Positions 1-7,497 of a DNA stretch of 39,965 nt are shown here, piece by piece (position 1 is the first letter of the stretch; each line of letters opens with the position of its first letter). A program made the translations under genes and the position numbers. Source of the DNA: Candidatus Omnitrophota bacterium (lineage in GTDB: Bacteria > Omnitrophota > Gorgyraeia > Velamenicoccales > Velamenicoccaceae); NCBI GenBank assembly GCA_028717105.1, contig JAQUOM010000002.1:1-39965 (forward strand), given 5' to 3'. The notes beneath the pieces are model-generated. The model was not told the origin of the DNA, did not search any database, and saw only the letters and a program-made list of their open reading frames with translations.

Positions 1-1072
1 CGGCCAGGGCAAAGACCTTGGTGCCCTTGCTCTTCTCGGTGCCGATCGAGCGGAACCATTCCGGGGTATCCAGGATGACGACCGGGACATTGGCTAAAGT
101 TTCGACGTTGTTGATCACCGTCGGTTTACCCCACAGACCGGATACGGTCGGGTAGGGCGGCCGCGGCCGCGGCATCCCGCGATCCCCCTCGATGGATTTG
201 ATCAGCGCCGTCTCCTCGCCGCACACGAAAGCGCCGGCGCCAAGCCGGATTTCGATATCGAAATCCATCGGGGATCCGAAAATATGCTTGCCCAGGAACC
301 CGGCGGCGCGTGCGACTTCGATGGCCTTGGTCAACCGTTCGACCGCCAGGGGATACTCGGCGCGGATGTAGACGAATCCGCGTGTGGCGCCGATGGCGTA
401 GGCCCCGAGCATCATGCCTTCGAGCACCGTGTGCGGGTCGCCCTCGATCGTGCTGCGATCCATGAAGGCGCCGGGGTCTCCCTCATCGGCATTACAGATA
501 AGAAATTTTTCAGTTGTTTTCTGGCGGGCCGTCAATTCCCACTTGATGCCGGTGGGAAAACCGGCGCCGCCGCGGCCCCTCAAACCCGACTTCTTGACCT
601 GGGCGATGACCTCTTCCGGGCGCATCTCCGTCAAGACTTTAGCCAAGGCCTCATAACCGCGCACAGATAAATAATCATCGATCTTTTCAGGATCAATGAT
701 ACCGCAATTTCTCAGGACGATGCGCATCTGCCTGCCGAAAAAATTCACATCCCCAAAGACACGGAAAAACCTGTTATACAGATGGTCCTCATCTATGCTC
801 AACCGCGCCACCGGCCTCTTCTTCAGGATATGGCCCTCGATGATCTCCGGGATGTCCTGTATCCCGACATTCCCGTAAATCGTGTATTGGGGATTGATAA
901 CCATGATAGGCCCCTTGGCGCACATCCCCAGGCACCCCGAAAGATGGATGCTCACCCGGCCCGAAAGCTCATGCTTGGCCAGCTCCGCTTCAATCGCCGC
1001 TTCCAATTCTTTGGACCTCTTGTGGATACAGGTCGGTCCGTCGCATAATGTAATCACGTATCGTCTTGGCAT
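1..1072 (-). CDS. NuoF/HydB-like NAD(P)H- and FMN-binding hydrogenase subunit (partial, 3' end outside window)
   Basis: This is probably the flavoprotein subunit of a soluble NAD(P)-linked, possibly electron-bifurcating, [FeFe] hydrogenase, or of a complex I-like NADH module. About 357 codons are visible from the ATG at 1072; the gene runs off the left edge. Residues 1-100 form a thioredoxin-like [2Fe-2S] domain with C10, C15, C47 and C51 (SGCLGMC). NuoF landmarks follow: GLRGRGGAGFPTG near residue 163 (nucleotide site), CNADEGDPGAF near 193 (FMN site) and GAFVCGEETAL further on. Fusion of the ferredoxin domain to NuoF is typical of HydB/HndC rather than respiratory NuoF. It is the last visible gene of the rex-kinase-ferredoxin set, so control by the NADH/NAD+ ratio through Rex is likely. 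The [FeFe] catalytic subunit would be expected just beyond position 1; that is inference. Confidence 0.9.
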   Translation of the reverse strand, partial: MPRRYVITLCDGPTCIHKRSKELEAAIEAELAKHELSGRVSIHLSGCLGMCAKGPIMVINPQYTIYGNVGIQDIPEIIEGHILKKRPVARLSIDEDHLYNRFFRVFGDVNFFGRQMRIVLRNCGIIDPEKIDDYLSVRGYEALAKVLTEMRPEEVIAQVKKSGLRGRGGAGFPTGIKWELTARQKTTEKFLICNADEGDPGAFMDRSTIEGDPHTVLEGMMLGAYAIGATRGFVYIRAEYPLAVERLTKAIEVARAAGFLGKHIFGSPMDFDIEIRLGAGAFVCGEETALIKSIEGDRGMPRPRPPYPTVSGLWGKPTVINNVETLANVPVVILDTPEWFRSIGTEKSKGTKVFALA

Positions 1073-1094
1073 CTCTTCGTCCCTTCCCGCTGAT

Positions 1095-1222
1095 TGTTGT
1101 CACCAGGTCACCATGTCACTCGTCACCCGTCGGATTTCCAATAACCAATCACCAACGACCAATCAATAAACAACCAAGGAACAAATTGGAAATTGGTAAT
1201 TGGACATTGATAATTTTCTTGT
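1095..1222 (-). repeat. Dispersed intergenic spacer repeat, copy A
   Basis: The gap between the [2Fe-2S] gene and the NuoF-like gene is filled by a low-complexity element. On the minus strand it carries TTGGT/ATTGG-type words followed by GGTGACGAGTGAC-type words. Long stretches match copy B at 12765-12895 in the same order and orientation. No reading frame or gene-like signal is seen in it. Confidence 0.75.
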
Positions 1223-1236
1223 ATCCTGCCGTCTTT

Positions 1237-1596
1237 TCAATGAATAATCCACTCCTTGACCACTTCGCCCTTCTTCAAATGCCGATCGATGATCTGGCGC
1301 GCCATGTCCGGGGTCACTTTGCCGTATTTGATGGGAATCTTGCCCTCCTCCACCACCTCCACCGTCGGCTCGAGGTTACAGCGCCCGGCGCACCCCTTCT
1401 GGCTTAAATAAACATCCGTCAATCCTTCTTTTTTGATCGCGTTCTCAAAAACCTCCATGACATCTTTTGAACCGGCCGCGACCTCACACGTCGCCATGCC
1501 GACATAAACACGCTTCGTCGAAAGATATCCCCTGCTTAAGATACGGTTAATCGCCTCAGCCCTTTTCTTTTTAATTATATCCAATGGCGTCGTCAC
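1237..1596 (-). CDS. Thioredoxin-like [2Fe-2S] ferredoxin, HndB-like hydrogenase accessory subunit
   Basis: This small electron-transfer protein of 119 aa probably passes electrons to or from the NuoF/HydB-like subunit encoded next. The GTG start at 1596 was chosen because AGGAGGT at 1604-1610 lies 7 nt upstream; a longer open frame to 1665 has no such site. The thioredoxin-like [2Fe-2S] domain shows C37 (GMATCEVAAG) and the pair C69/C73 (KGCAGRCNLEP). Only three cysteines are visible, as I recall for HndB-type proteins, so the fourth cluster ligand is unclear. It lies 75 nt after the sensor kinase and on the same strand, which fits one operon under rex. A role in a NAD(P)-reducing hydrogenase complex is inferred from the family and the neighbour. 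Confidence 0.82.
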   Translation of the reverse strand: MTTPLDIIKKKRAEAINRILSRGYLSTKRVYVGMATCEVAAGSKDVMEVFENAIKKEGLTDVYLSQKGCAGRCNLEPTVEVVEEGKIPIKYGKVTPDMARQIIDRHLKKGEVVKEWIIH

Positions 1597-1671
1597 GCTA
1601 AGCACCTCCTTCATTTTGCCCATATCAAGATATTTTTCCCTAAAAGCTCGAACAGGAGACGACACGGCCTC

Positions 1672-3507
1672 TCATCCTACTTCAAACACAAATGCATTGC
1701 CGTTCGGACGCGGCTCTGCCCAAATACTGCCCTCGTGCTTCTCGATGATCTCTTTACTGACAAACAACCCCAGACCCGTCCCCTGGACCACCCTCGTCTC
1801 TTCGCTCTTGAGGCGCGAGAACCTCCGAAAAAGTTTGTCGATCTCCTCCTGTGAAAGAGGACGGCCGTCGTTATAAATCTCGACGCGCACCCGGCTGTCC
1901 GTCCTGGAGGCATCGACGACGATTTGGCCGTCCTTCTGCCCATATTTAACGGCATTCCCGATCAGATTATTGGCGACGATCTGCAAAAGGTCGGCATCGG
2001 CCATGATCTTGAGGCCTGCCGGGACCTTATTGACCACCTGCATCCCCTTGTCAGCCGCCTGCTTGGCAAAGGCGTCCAGGGCTGCGTCCAGCACGTTCTC
2101 CTTTAACAAGATGTCTGCTTTATGGACGACAATCTCGCCTTTTTCGAGACGGCTCAGGTTCAGGAAATTTTTGACGGTCGCCTCCAGGTAATCCAGGTTA
2201 CGCGCCACGGAGTCCAAGGCCTTGCGCTGTTTAAAATTCACCATGCCCAGGAAACCGTCGCGGACCGTGTAAGCGTTCATGATCGTCGAAGACAAGATTC
2301 CTTTAAGCTCATGAGACACAAAGCCGACCAGGTCCAGATAGTTCTTGTTCAAAACGGCCAGTTCTTTATTGAGTGCTTCCAGTTTCTTTTCGCGTTCATC
2401 GATCTTTCCGGCCATATCGTTAAAGGCCTCCGCCAACACGTCGATCTCCCGGACGCGGCTGTTGAACATTCCTATCCTGTGAGATAAATCTCCCTGGGAC
2501 AGACGCCCCGCAGCTACCAACAATTTCGTCAAAGGCCGCGTCATCGCCTGGGCAATGACAAGAGCCAGGGCGATCGCCAATAACGACGCGCAGACAACGA
2601 TTGCCAAAAAACCAAAAAAGATGTTACGCCGCATATCCGTAAAAGGCTTCTCGAGAATCCCGACATACAGGATCCCGATAACCCTACCTTCAATATTACG
2701 GATCGGCTCATATGCCGTCAGGTACCAGTCGGTAACCACGAACGCGCGGTCCAGCCACGTCTGCCCTTCTTCGACGACCTTTTTGTAAACGGTTTCAGAA
2801 ACCCTCGTGCCGATGGCGCGCTCTCCGCTCTTGTCTAAAACGTTAGTCGCGATCCTGACGTCGTCCAAAAAGATCGTCACCGTCCCCGTCGGACGGCCTT
2901 CATACATCTGATCTTCAAAAACGAAATAGCGGATCTTGTCCACCAGGTCGAAATCCCTGTTGACGATCTTGCCGCCGTACATGACGGCCCGCACATGGCC
3001 GGCGCCGTCCAAAAGCGGCTTGGCGTACCCTGCCGCCATCGCGCTATCTAAAACCTTGCGATCCGTAGGCCGGGCTTTCGGCGTCGGCCTGATATTGATC
3101 ACAGACTTCTGGTATAACGATCGGCCCATCTCTTTTAATTCCTGCGGGCCGATGATGCGGGTCGCGGCCAGGGCCTTGCCCTCGAACGCCGCGCGGACAA
3201 CTTCACTGCTGACGCCGCGAAGCCCGCTCCTGTCGACGACCGAAATATAATCCAGGCCGATCTGATCTTTGAGCTTTTCCAGGTCATTGGACGGCCCGAC
3301 GAGGTTAAACGCCAGGCGGATCCTGTCGATCTCCGTGTTGTAGGCCCATCGGGCCACTTTCAGGTCGTTCTTGATCTGTCTCTGCGCCCGCTCGATGATG
3401 TTGCTTTTGATGACGCAATAGCCGAAAATGGCCAGGGATACCGCCAAAAGAAAAATGACGGCGAAAAACGATAAAATAATATTCGTTTTAAGATTTCTGC
3501 TCTTCAT
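1672..3507 (-). CDS. Membrane sensor histidine kinase with periplasmic Cache domain
   Basis: This is a two-component sensor of about 611 aa. It has an N-terminal membrane helix at about residues 8-32 and a periplasmic region of about 250 residues resembling a Cache fold. A second helix (about 296-322), a HAMP segment, a HisKA region and a HATPase domain follow. The H-box is FVSHELKG with His399; the usual RTP after HEL is replaced by KGI. The N-box (NLIGNAVKYG), G1 (YNDGRPL) and G2 (GTGLGLFVSKEI) are intact, so the kinase should be active. The ATG at 3507 was preferred over a TTG at 3543, which would overlap rex by 56 nt; the ATG still overlaps it by 20 nt. No response regulator lies beside it. 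Placement between rex and hydrogenase genes suggests it senses a metabolite tied to redox or hydrogen metabolism; the ligand is unknown. Confidence 0.88.
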   Translation of the reverse strand: MKSRNLKTNIILSFFAVIFLLAVSLAIFGYCVIKSNIIERAQRQIKNDLKVARWAYNTEIDRIRLAFNLVGPSNDLEKLKDQIGLDYISVVDRSGLRGVSSEVVRAAFEGKALAATRIIGPQELKEMGRSLYQKSVINIRPTPKARPTDRKVLDSAMAAGYAKPLLDGAGHVRAVMYGGKIVNRDFDLVDKIRYFVFEDQMYEGRPTGTVTIFLDDVRIATNVLDKSGERAIGTRVSETVYKKVVEEGQTWLDRAFVVTDWYLTAYEPIRNIEGRVIGILYVGILEKPFTDMRRNIFFGFLAIVVCASLLAIALALVIAQAMTRPLTKLLVAAGRLSQGDLSHRIGMFNSRVREIDVLAEAFNDMAGKIDEREKKLEALNKELAVLNKNYLDLVGFVSHELKGILSSTIMNAYTVRDGFLGMVNFKQRKALDSVARNLDYLEATVKNFLNLSRLEKGEIVVHKADILLKENVLDAALDAFAKQAADKGMQVVNKVPAGLKIMADADLLQIVANNLIGNAVKYGQKDGQIVVDASRTDSRVRVEIYNDGRPLSQEEIDKLFRRFSRLKSEETRVVQGTGLGLFVSKEIIEKHEGSIWAEPRPNGNAFVFEVG

Positions 3508-4144
3508 GGATCTCAGCAATGGATTTTTCCAGCCCGTTGACAATAAAATAAATCACGGTCTCAAGTTCCAGCACCAGGTTGACATTATTGATGAAGCAGT
3601 CGCTGGACGCCCTCAGGCGGATGGGGGCAAAATTAACGATTCCCTTGATACCGGCCGAAAGCATCAAATCCAGCACCTGCTGGGCGGCGATATCCGGGAC
3701 GGCGATAATGCCGATCCTGATGTGGTTGGCCCGGGAAAAATTTTTCAACTCTTCCAACGGCAAAACCGGGATATCACCCTCTTTGTGGTGATACTTGGCC
3801 GGATCGATATCAAAACACGCCGCGATCTTGACGCCTTCTTTTTCAAACCCCTTATATTTCATCAGCGCTGCGCCGATATTTCCGCCCCCGACAATGACCA
3901 CTTTCTGCTGTTCATTCTTTCCCAAGATATGGTTCAATTTCTCAAGGAGCGCTTCGATCTGATAACCGCCGCGCTTGTTGCCGCAGATACCAAAGAGTGA
4001 AAAATCCTTGCGCACCTGAGATGCCGTCACGCCAACAGCATCTGCCAGATTATCGGAAAAAACCTTCACAAACCCCAGGCTGTGGAGCCTATGAAGGGCA
4101 TTCTTATACCTGAGCAGCCTGATAATACACTTTTTATTGGCCAT
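3488..4144 (-). CDS. rex: Redox-sensing transcriptional repressor Rex
   Basis: Rex senses the cytoplasmic NADH/NAD+ ratio and represses fermentation and hydrogenase genes when NADH is low. The 218-aa protein has an N-terminal winged helix with the family stretch VGVTASQVRKDFSLFG, followed by a Rossmann domain starting VVIVGGGNIGAAL. An acidic residue follows in FDIDPAK, and a C-terminal swapped helix ends the protein. The ATG at 4144 was chosen because a longer frame from a TTG at 4189 would run through a Rex operator (4161-4178) and begin at the promoter -10 edge. No clear Shine-Dalgarno sequence is visible. The gene leads an operon with a sensor kinase and hydrogenase-type subunits. Two Rex boxes around its own promoter imply autoregulation and Rex control of the whole operon. 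Confidence 0.94.
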   Translation of the reverse strand: MANKKCIIRLLRYKNALHRLHSLGFVKVFSDNLADAVGVTASQVRKDFSLFGICGNKRGGYQIEALLEKLNHILGKNEQQKVVIVGGGNIGAALMKYKGFEKEGVKIAACFDIDPAKYHHKEGDIPVLPLEELKNFSRANHIRIGIIAVPDIAAQQVLDLMLSAGIKGIVNFAPIRLRASSDCFINNVNLVLELETVIYFIVNGLEKSIAEIHEEQKS

Positions 4145-4160
4145 AGAAGGAAAATATTTA

Positions 4161-4178
4161 TTGTTATTAAATTCACAA
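4161..4178 (-). promoter_or_regulatory. Rex operator, proximal site
   Basis: The plus strand reads TTGTTATTAAATTCACAA. It fits the Rex inverted repeat of two 7-nt half-sites around 4 nt: TTCACAA is a perfect right half and TTGTTAT is close to TTGTGAA/TTGTTAA. It lies just downstream of the predicted transcription start and 16 nt before the rex ATG, so bound Rex would block transcription. Confidence 0.82.
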
Positions 4179-4189
4179 TAACCAAACAA

Positions 4190-4217
4190 AATATACCATA
4201 TATCAGGCCATTGTCAA
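4190..4217 (-). promoter_or_regulatory. Promoter of the rex-hydrogenase operon
   Basis: On the minus strand a perfect TTGACA (4212-4217) and TATATT (4190-4195) are separated by 16 nt. The predicted transcript start near 4183 gives a leader of about 40 nt. The two Rex operators sit on either side of this promoter. Confidence 0.75.
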
Positions 4218-4224
4218 TATAGTT

Positions 4225-4242
4225 TTGTGAATAATTTCACTA
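4225..4242 (-). promoter_or_regulatory. Rex operator, distal site
   Basis: The plus strand reads TTGTGAATAATTTCACTA, a perfect left Rex half-site and a right half with one mismatch around a 4-nt spacer. It lies immediately upstream of the -35 box. Its centre is 64 bp from the centre of the proximal site, close to six helical turns, which would allow two Rex dimers to bind on the same DNA face. Confidence 0.82.
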
Positions 4243-4318
4243 TAAAATGGCCTATTCTTGGACTAAAAGGATCTGCCTTAAAGCGCGGCCAGAAGAGGTT
4301 AAGAAAGGCTATGGGAGA

Positions 4319-5497
4319 TCAGGAAGGAACGGAGCGTCCGGAGCGTCTTAAAAAAACCCAAAAAACGGCAAAAGCAGCGGCTTCCAATAGCCCGACAAAG
4401 AAAAACACAAAGCGGATGTCGCCATCATAAAAAGAACCGACGATAAAACTTCCCAGAAACCAGGCGCCGCCGTAAATCGCATTGAAAAAACCATAAGCGA
4501 AACCTCTTTTCTGAAGATGCGTGAGGTCGGCAACTCCGGCCCGCATGATCGTCTCGTGCATCCCCATGATAATACCCCACATGACGGCGGCGGCAACGAC
4601 CAGGGCGACCGCCGAAGATAAAAATACAAAAAACGGCAGCAAGGCCGTCATAAGAGGAATAAGCCCCAAGGTCTTGAGCCCCCAGCGATCATAGGCGCGG
4701 CCGACGATCAATGCCGCCCCCCCATCGACAGCCATGGCCAGCGCATAGATCAACGGAATCCAGGCATCGGGAAGCAATGCGAGCGTTTTCCAGTGGTAAG
4801 AAATGATCTGGAAGTTCACGAAACCAGCGACACACAAAGAGCTGAAGATCATGTAATGCCAATAGGCTGCGGGCAACTTCGCCTTCTCGTCGGTGTCTTT
4901 GGCGCTTTGGGGAGCCTCGAAATCTTCGGGCCTTTGTGCCTGCGACCTGGCAAATATCAAAGATACTAAAGTGAAAACAGCCGGAATGACCAAAACAGCG
5001 AACCCGAGGCGAAAATTGTCTTTCCAGAAAACGATCCCTGCGAAGAGAAGCGGACCGGCGATGGCGCCGATCTGGTCCAGGGCCTCATGGATGGCGAACC
5101 CCCAGCCGCGGCCGACCTGCTTGGTCGCATACGACAGGATCGTATCGCGCGCCGGAGAGCGGACAGCTTTTCCCACACGCTCCAGAATGATGAATAACGC
5201 TGCAACCTGCCAATGGCCGGCCAGGGCCAAGAGCGGGATCGCAAAAATCAGGCCGTAACCAAGAAACGTCAGAGGCCAGTAAGCGCGCGTCTTGTCGGCA
5301 GCAAACCCGAAAACCAGCCTCAATCCATAACCGAGAAATTCACCCAGCCCGGAAACAAAACCGACCGCGGCGGCGGAAGCCCCCAGAAACGCCAGATAAG
5401 GGCCCGTCATGCTGCGGCCGCCCTCATAGGCGATGTCGCCGAAGAGGCTGACAAGCCCCATGATCATAATGAAACGCATGGCGGAACTTTTATTCAT
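4319..5497 (-). CDS. Major facilitator superfamily transporter
   Basis: A 392-aa inner-membrane carrier with about 12 hydrophobic helices in two halves. A hydrophilic loop near residues 190-210 (RSQAQRPEDFEAPQSAKDTDEK) separates the halves, as in most MFS proteins. The N-terminal half carries a GFAADKTRAYWPL stretch after helix 2 that matches the MFS loop 2-3 signature, and helix 5 includes ALDQIGAIAGPLL. The substrate cannot be read from the sequence. The gene stands alone: a terminator separates it from the PII gene upstream, and its 3' end faces the rex promoter region with 75 nt between. The ATG at 5497 starts just before the first helix. Drug or metabolite efflux is the usual role of such stand-alone family members, but that is a guess. 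Confidence 0.85.
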   Translation of the reverse strand: MNKSSAMRFIMIMGLVSLFGDIAYEGGRSMTGPYLAFLGASAAAVGFVSGLGEFLGYGLRLVFGFAADKTRAYWPLTFLGYGLIFAIPLLALAGHWQVAALFIILERVGKAVRSPARDTILSYATKQVGRGWGFAIHEALDQIGAIAGPLLFAGIVFWKDNFRLGFAVLVIPAVFTLVSLIFARSQAQRPEDFEAPQSAKDTDEKAKLPAAYWHYMIFSSLCVAGFVNFQIISYHWKTLALLPDAWIPLIYALAMAVDGGAALIVGRAYDRWGLKTLGLIPLMTALLPFFVFLSSAVALVVAAAVMWGIIMGMHETIMRAGVADLTHLQKRGFAYGFFNAIYGGAWFLGSFIVGSFYDGDIRFVFFFVGLLEAAAFAVFWVFLRRSGRSVPS

Positions 5498-5533
5498 AAA
5501 ACCATTATACTTGGCGTTGGCCCAAAATAAACA

Positions 5534-5583
5534 AAAAAGAGGCCTGGGCCGAAAGACCGTTTTCCCGGACCCAAGCCTCTTTA
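5534..5583 (-). terminator. Intrinsic terminator after the amtB-PII genes
   Basis: Arms 5536-5550 and 5567-5582 pair over about 14 bp (AAAGAGGC with GCCTCTTT plus inner GC pairs). On the minus strand a T-rich tail follows directly. It sits 30 nt after the stop of the PII gene. The opposite strand also has a T-run (5584-5592), so it may work both ways. Confidence 0.8.
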
Positions 5584-5612
5584 TCTTTTTTTCCTATGAA
5601 CGAGAAACACAT

Positions 5613-5954
5613 TTACCCGATAGCCACGCTACCGCATTCTTCCGTGCGGATACGGATACACTCTTTTAAGTCCAAGACGAAGATCTTGCCGTCTCCCGTC
5701 TCCCCTGTCTTGGCCCCCTTGACGATTGCTTTGATCGTCGGCTCAACATAGTTCTCGTTGACCGCAATCTCAAGGCGGATCTTGCGCAGGAGGTTCCCCA
5801 TTTCTTTAGCGCCGCGATAAACCTCTGTAACGCCTTTCTGGCGGCCATGGCCTAAAACTTCACTGACCGTCATCAGGTTGATCCCGGCCTCATAGAGCTC
5901 ATCCCGCACCGCCTCAAACCGGCCGGGCTGAACAATAGCGATAATAAGTTTCAT
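5613..5954 (-). CDS. PII signal transduction protein, second copy (Tyr51 replaced by Glu)
   Basis: This 113-aa PII family protein should sense 2-oxoglutarate and ATP/ADP and gate the ammonium channel encoded just upstream. The family signatures are present: the T-loop frame from GHGRQKGVTEVYRG, and the ATP-site stretch KTGETGDGKIFV at residues 87-98. The uridylylation tyrosine is missing: residue 51 is Glu in YRGAKEMGNLL, whereas the other PII in this window has Tyr there. Control by GlnD-type uridylylation therefore seems impossible at that site. The gene follows amtB (5988-7214) by 33 nt and ends before a terminator, the usual amtB-glnK pairing. It could be called glnK or glnB; sequence alone does not decide. 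Confidence 0.93.
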   Translation of the reverse strand: MKLIIAIVQPGRFEAVRDELYEAGINLMTVSEVLGHGRQKGVTEVYRGAKEMGNLLRKIRLEIAVNENYVEPTIKAIVKGAKTGETGDGKIFVLDLKECIRIRTEECGSVAIG

Positions 5955-5987
5955 GATCGACCCTCTCCTTTCTTGTCTAGAGATCGC

Positions 5988-7214
5988 CTATTCTATGATC
6001 GTATAGGCCCGTTCGTGGTGTTGGCTGAGATCCAAGCCTGCCTCTTCATCATTTTGCTCGATACGGATCCCCATCAACACGTCGATGACCTTATAAATGA
6101 CCAGGGTCGCGATGATGCAATAGGCCAACGTCGCGCCGACCGCGATCAACTGCTTCAAGAACAACTCGGACCCGCCGAAGAACAAGCCGTCCGCGCCGGC
6201 GGCATTCACGGCCCTGGATGCGAAAAGACCGGTAGCCAGAGCCCCCCAAATGCCTCCCACGCAATGAACGCCGAACGCGTCAAGCGCGTCGTCATAACCC
6301 ATCCTGGGCTTGATGATGGTCGCAGCGACATAACAAAAGACGCTGACCGCCAGGCCGATAATGATCGCAGGCACAACACTCACGAAACCGGCGGCGGGAG
6401 TAATCGCCACCAGCCCCGCCACGGCGCCGGACGCCACGCCGAACATCGTCGGTTTACCCACGCGCAGCCATTCGATCACCGCCCAGCTCAGGCCCGCGGC
6501 CGCCGCGGCTGCATGGGTCACGACAAACGCGTTGGCCGCCAGACCATTGGCCCCCAGAGCGCTGCCGGCGTTAAACCCGAACCAGCCAAACCACAATAAA
6601 GCCGTTCCCAAAACGACAAACGGCAGATTGTGCGGGGGCGGAATGCTCTTATCCAAACATTTTCTGCGGCCGATGACAACGGCTGTTACAAGGGCCGCAA
6701 TGCCGGCGTTGATATGGACAACTGTCCCGCCGGCAAAATCCAGGGCGCCGAGATTCCGGATCCATCCGCCGATACCCCAAACCCAATGGCACACCGGGTC
6801 GTAAACAAACGTTGCCCACAAGAGCGTAAAAACGACAAAGGCCGAAAATTTCATACGCTCGGCAAAAGCACCGATGATCAAAGCCGGCGTAATCACTGCA
6901 AACATCGCCTGGAAGATCATAAACGCCATATGCGGGATCGTCGCCGCGTAATCGGCGAACGGTTCCTGGCCGACGCCGTTGAGGCCCGCCCATTGCAGGC
7001 CGCCGATAAAGCTGTTTCCAGGAGCAAACGACAGGCTGTAGCCGAACAAAACCCATTGCAGACTCATCACGCACAAAATAATAAAACACTGCATCAAAAC
7101 ACTCAAGATGTTCTTCCGCCGGACCATGCCTCCGTAAAAAAATGCCAGGCCCGGGGTCATCAGCATGACCAAAGCCGATGAGATCAAAACCCATGCCGTA
7201 TCCCCAGAATTCAT
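5988..7214 (-). CDS. amtB: Ammonium transporter, Amt family (no signal peptide)
   Basis: A 408-aa trimeric inner-membrane ammonium channel with about 11 helices. The pore histidines lie in VVHINAGIAALV and GVHCVGGIWGAL. The FFYGGMVRRKN start, the FAERMKFSAF segment and WFGWFGFNAGS are family hallmarks. The protein starts directly at helix 1 (ATG 7214 after AAGGAGG), so unlike the other Amt in this window it lacks a cleavable signal. It pairs with the downstream PII gene, and that PII protein would plug the channel when nitrogen is plentiful. A perfect 11-bp hairpin touches its ribosome binding site (see 7227-7251). This is one of two non-identical Amt-PII modules in tandem, so the two may differ in affinity or in control. 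Confidence 0.95.
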   Translation of the reverse strand: MNSGDTAWVLISSALVMLMTPGLAFFYGGMVRRKNILSVLMQCFIILCVMSLQWVLFGYSLSFAPGNSFIGGLQWAGLNGVGQEPFADYAATIPHMAFMIFQAMFAVITPALIIGAFAERMKFSAFVVFTLLWATFVYDPVCHWVWGIGGWIRNLGALDFAGGTVVHINAGIAALVTAVVIGRRKCLDKSIPPPHNLPFVVLGTALLWFGWFGFNAGSALGANGLAANAFVVTHAAAAAAGLSWAVIEWLRVGKPTMFGVASGAVAGLVAITPAAGFVSVVPAIIIGLAVSVFCYVAATIIKPRMGYDDALDAFGVHCVGGIWGALATGLFASRAVNAAGADGLFFGGSELFLKQLIAVGATLAYCIIATLVIYKVIDVLMGIRIEQNDEEAGLDLSQHHERAYTIIE

Positions 7215-7226
7215 AACATTTCCTCC

Positions 7227-7251
7227 TTAATTCCGCCTCTGGCGGAATTAA
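7227..7251 (-). promoter_or_regulatory. Hairpin at the amtB ribosome binding site
   Basis: TTAATTCCGCC and GGCGGAATTAA form a perfect 11-bp stem around a 3-nt loop. On the transcript the stem ends inside the Shine-Dalgarno stretch AAGGAGG (plus strand 7222-7228), which begins in the last two paired bases. It could tune translation of amtB. A related CCGCC/GGCGG hairpin lies at 7347-7363. Confidence 0.55.
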
Positions 7252-7497
7252 CTCCGCAGCCTACGCAGTCAATTTCAGGAGCAGCCTCTGGCGCTTGCGA
7301 GTAAAATTGACGAGTGGTCAGGCAAGGAGTCTTTGTTCTAATTATCATCCGCCTCGGGCGGAATGAGACCCTTCGCTGCTTTGAAATATCTCCCGTGACC
7401 TTTTGTTAATCCAATTGAATAAAAAAAATAAAAAAACCCTCCTTTCTATTTTTGAGGCCTTTTAAAAAACCACCCTTCATCACACAGGTTTAAAGCA
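7252..7497 (-). other. Spacer between the HTH gene and amtB
   Basis: No gene is seen. The spacer holds a second CCGCC/GGCGG hairpin (7347-7363) and an inverted pair GTCAATTT/AAATTGAC (about 7269-7310). A T-rich minus-strand tract around 7420-7440 follows a weak CCTC/GAGG stem and could be a poor terminator. No convincing promoter or sigma-54 site was found. Confidence 0.4.

Noticed and set aside
3508..3543. N-terminal extensions from TTG or distant starts (kinase 3543, rex 4189, sir2 23865, tolC 32144, PEGA 24593)
   Set aside because: They overlap upstream genes or operators, or lack ribosome sites, and the added residues do not look like protein of these families.
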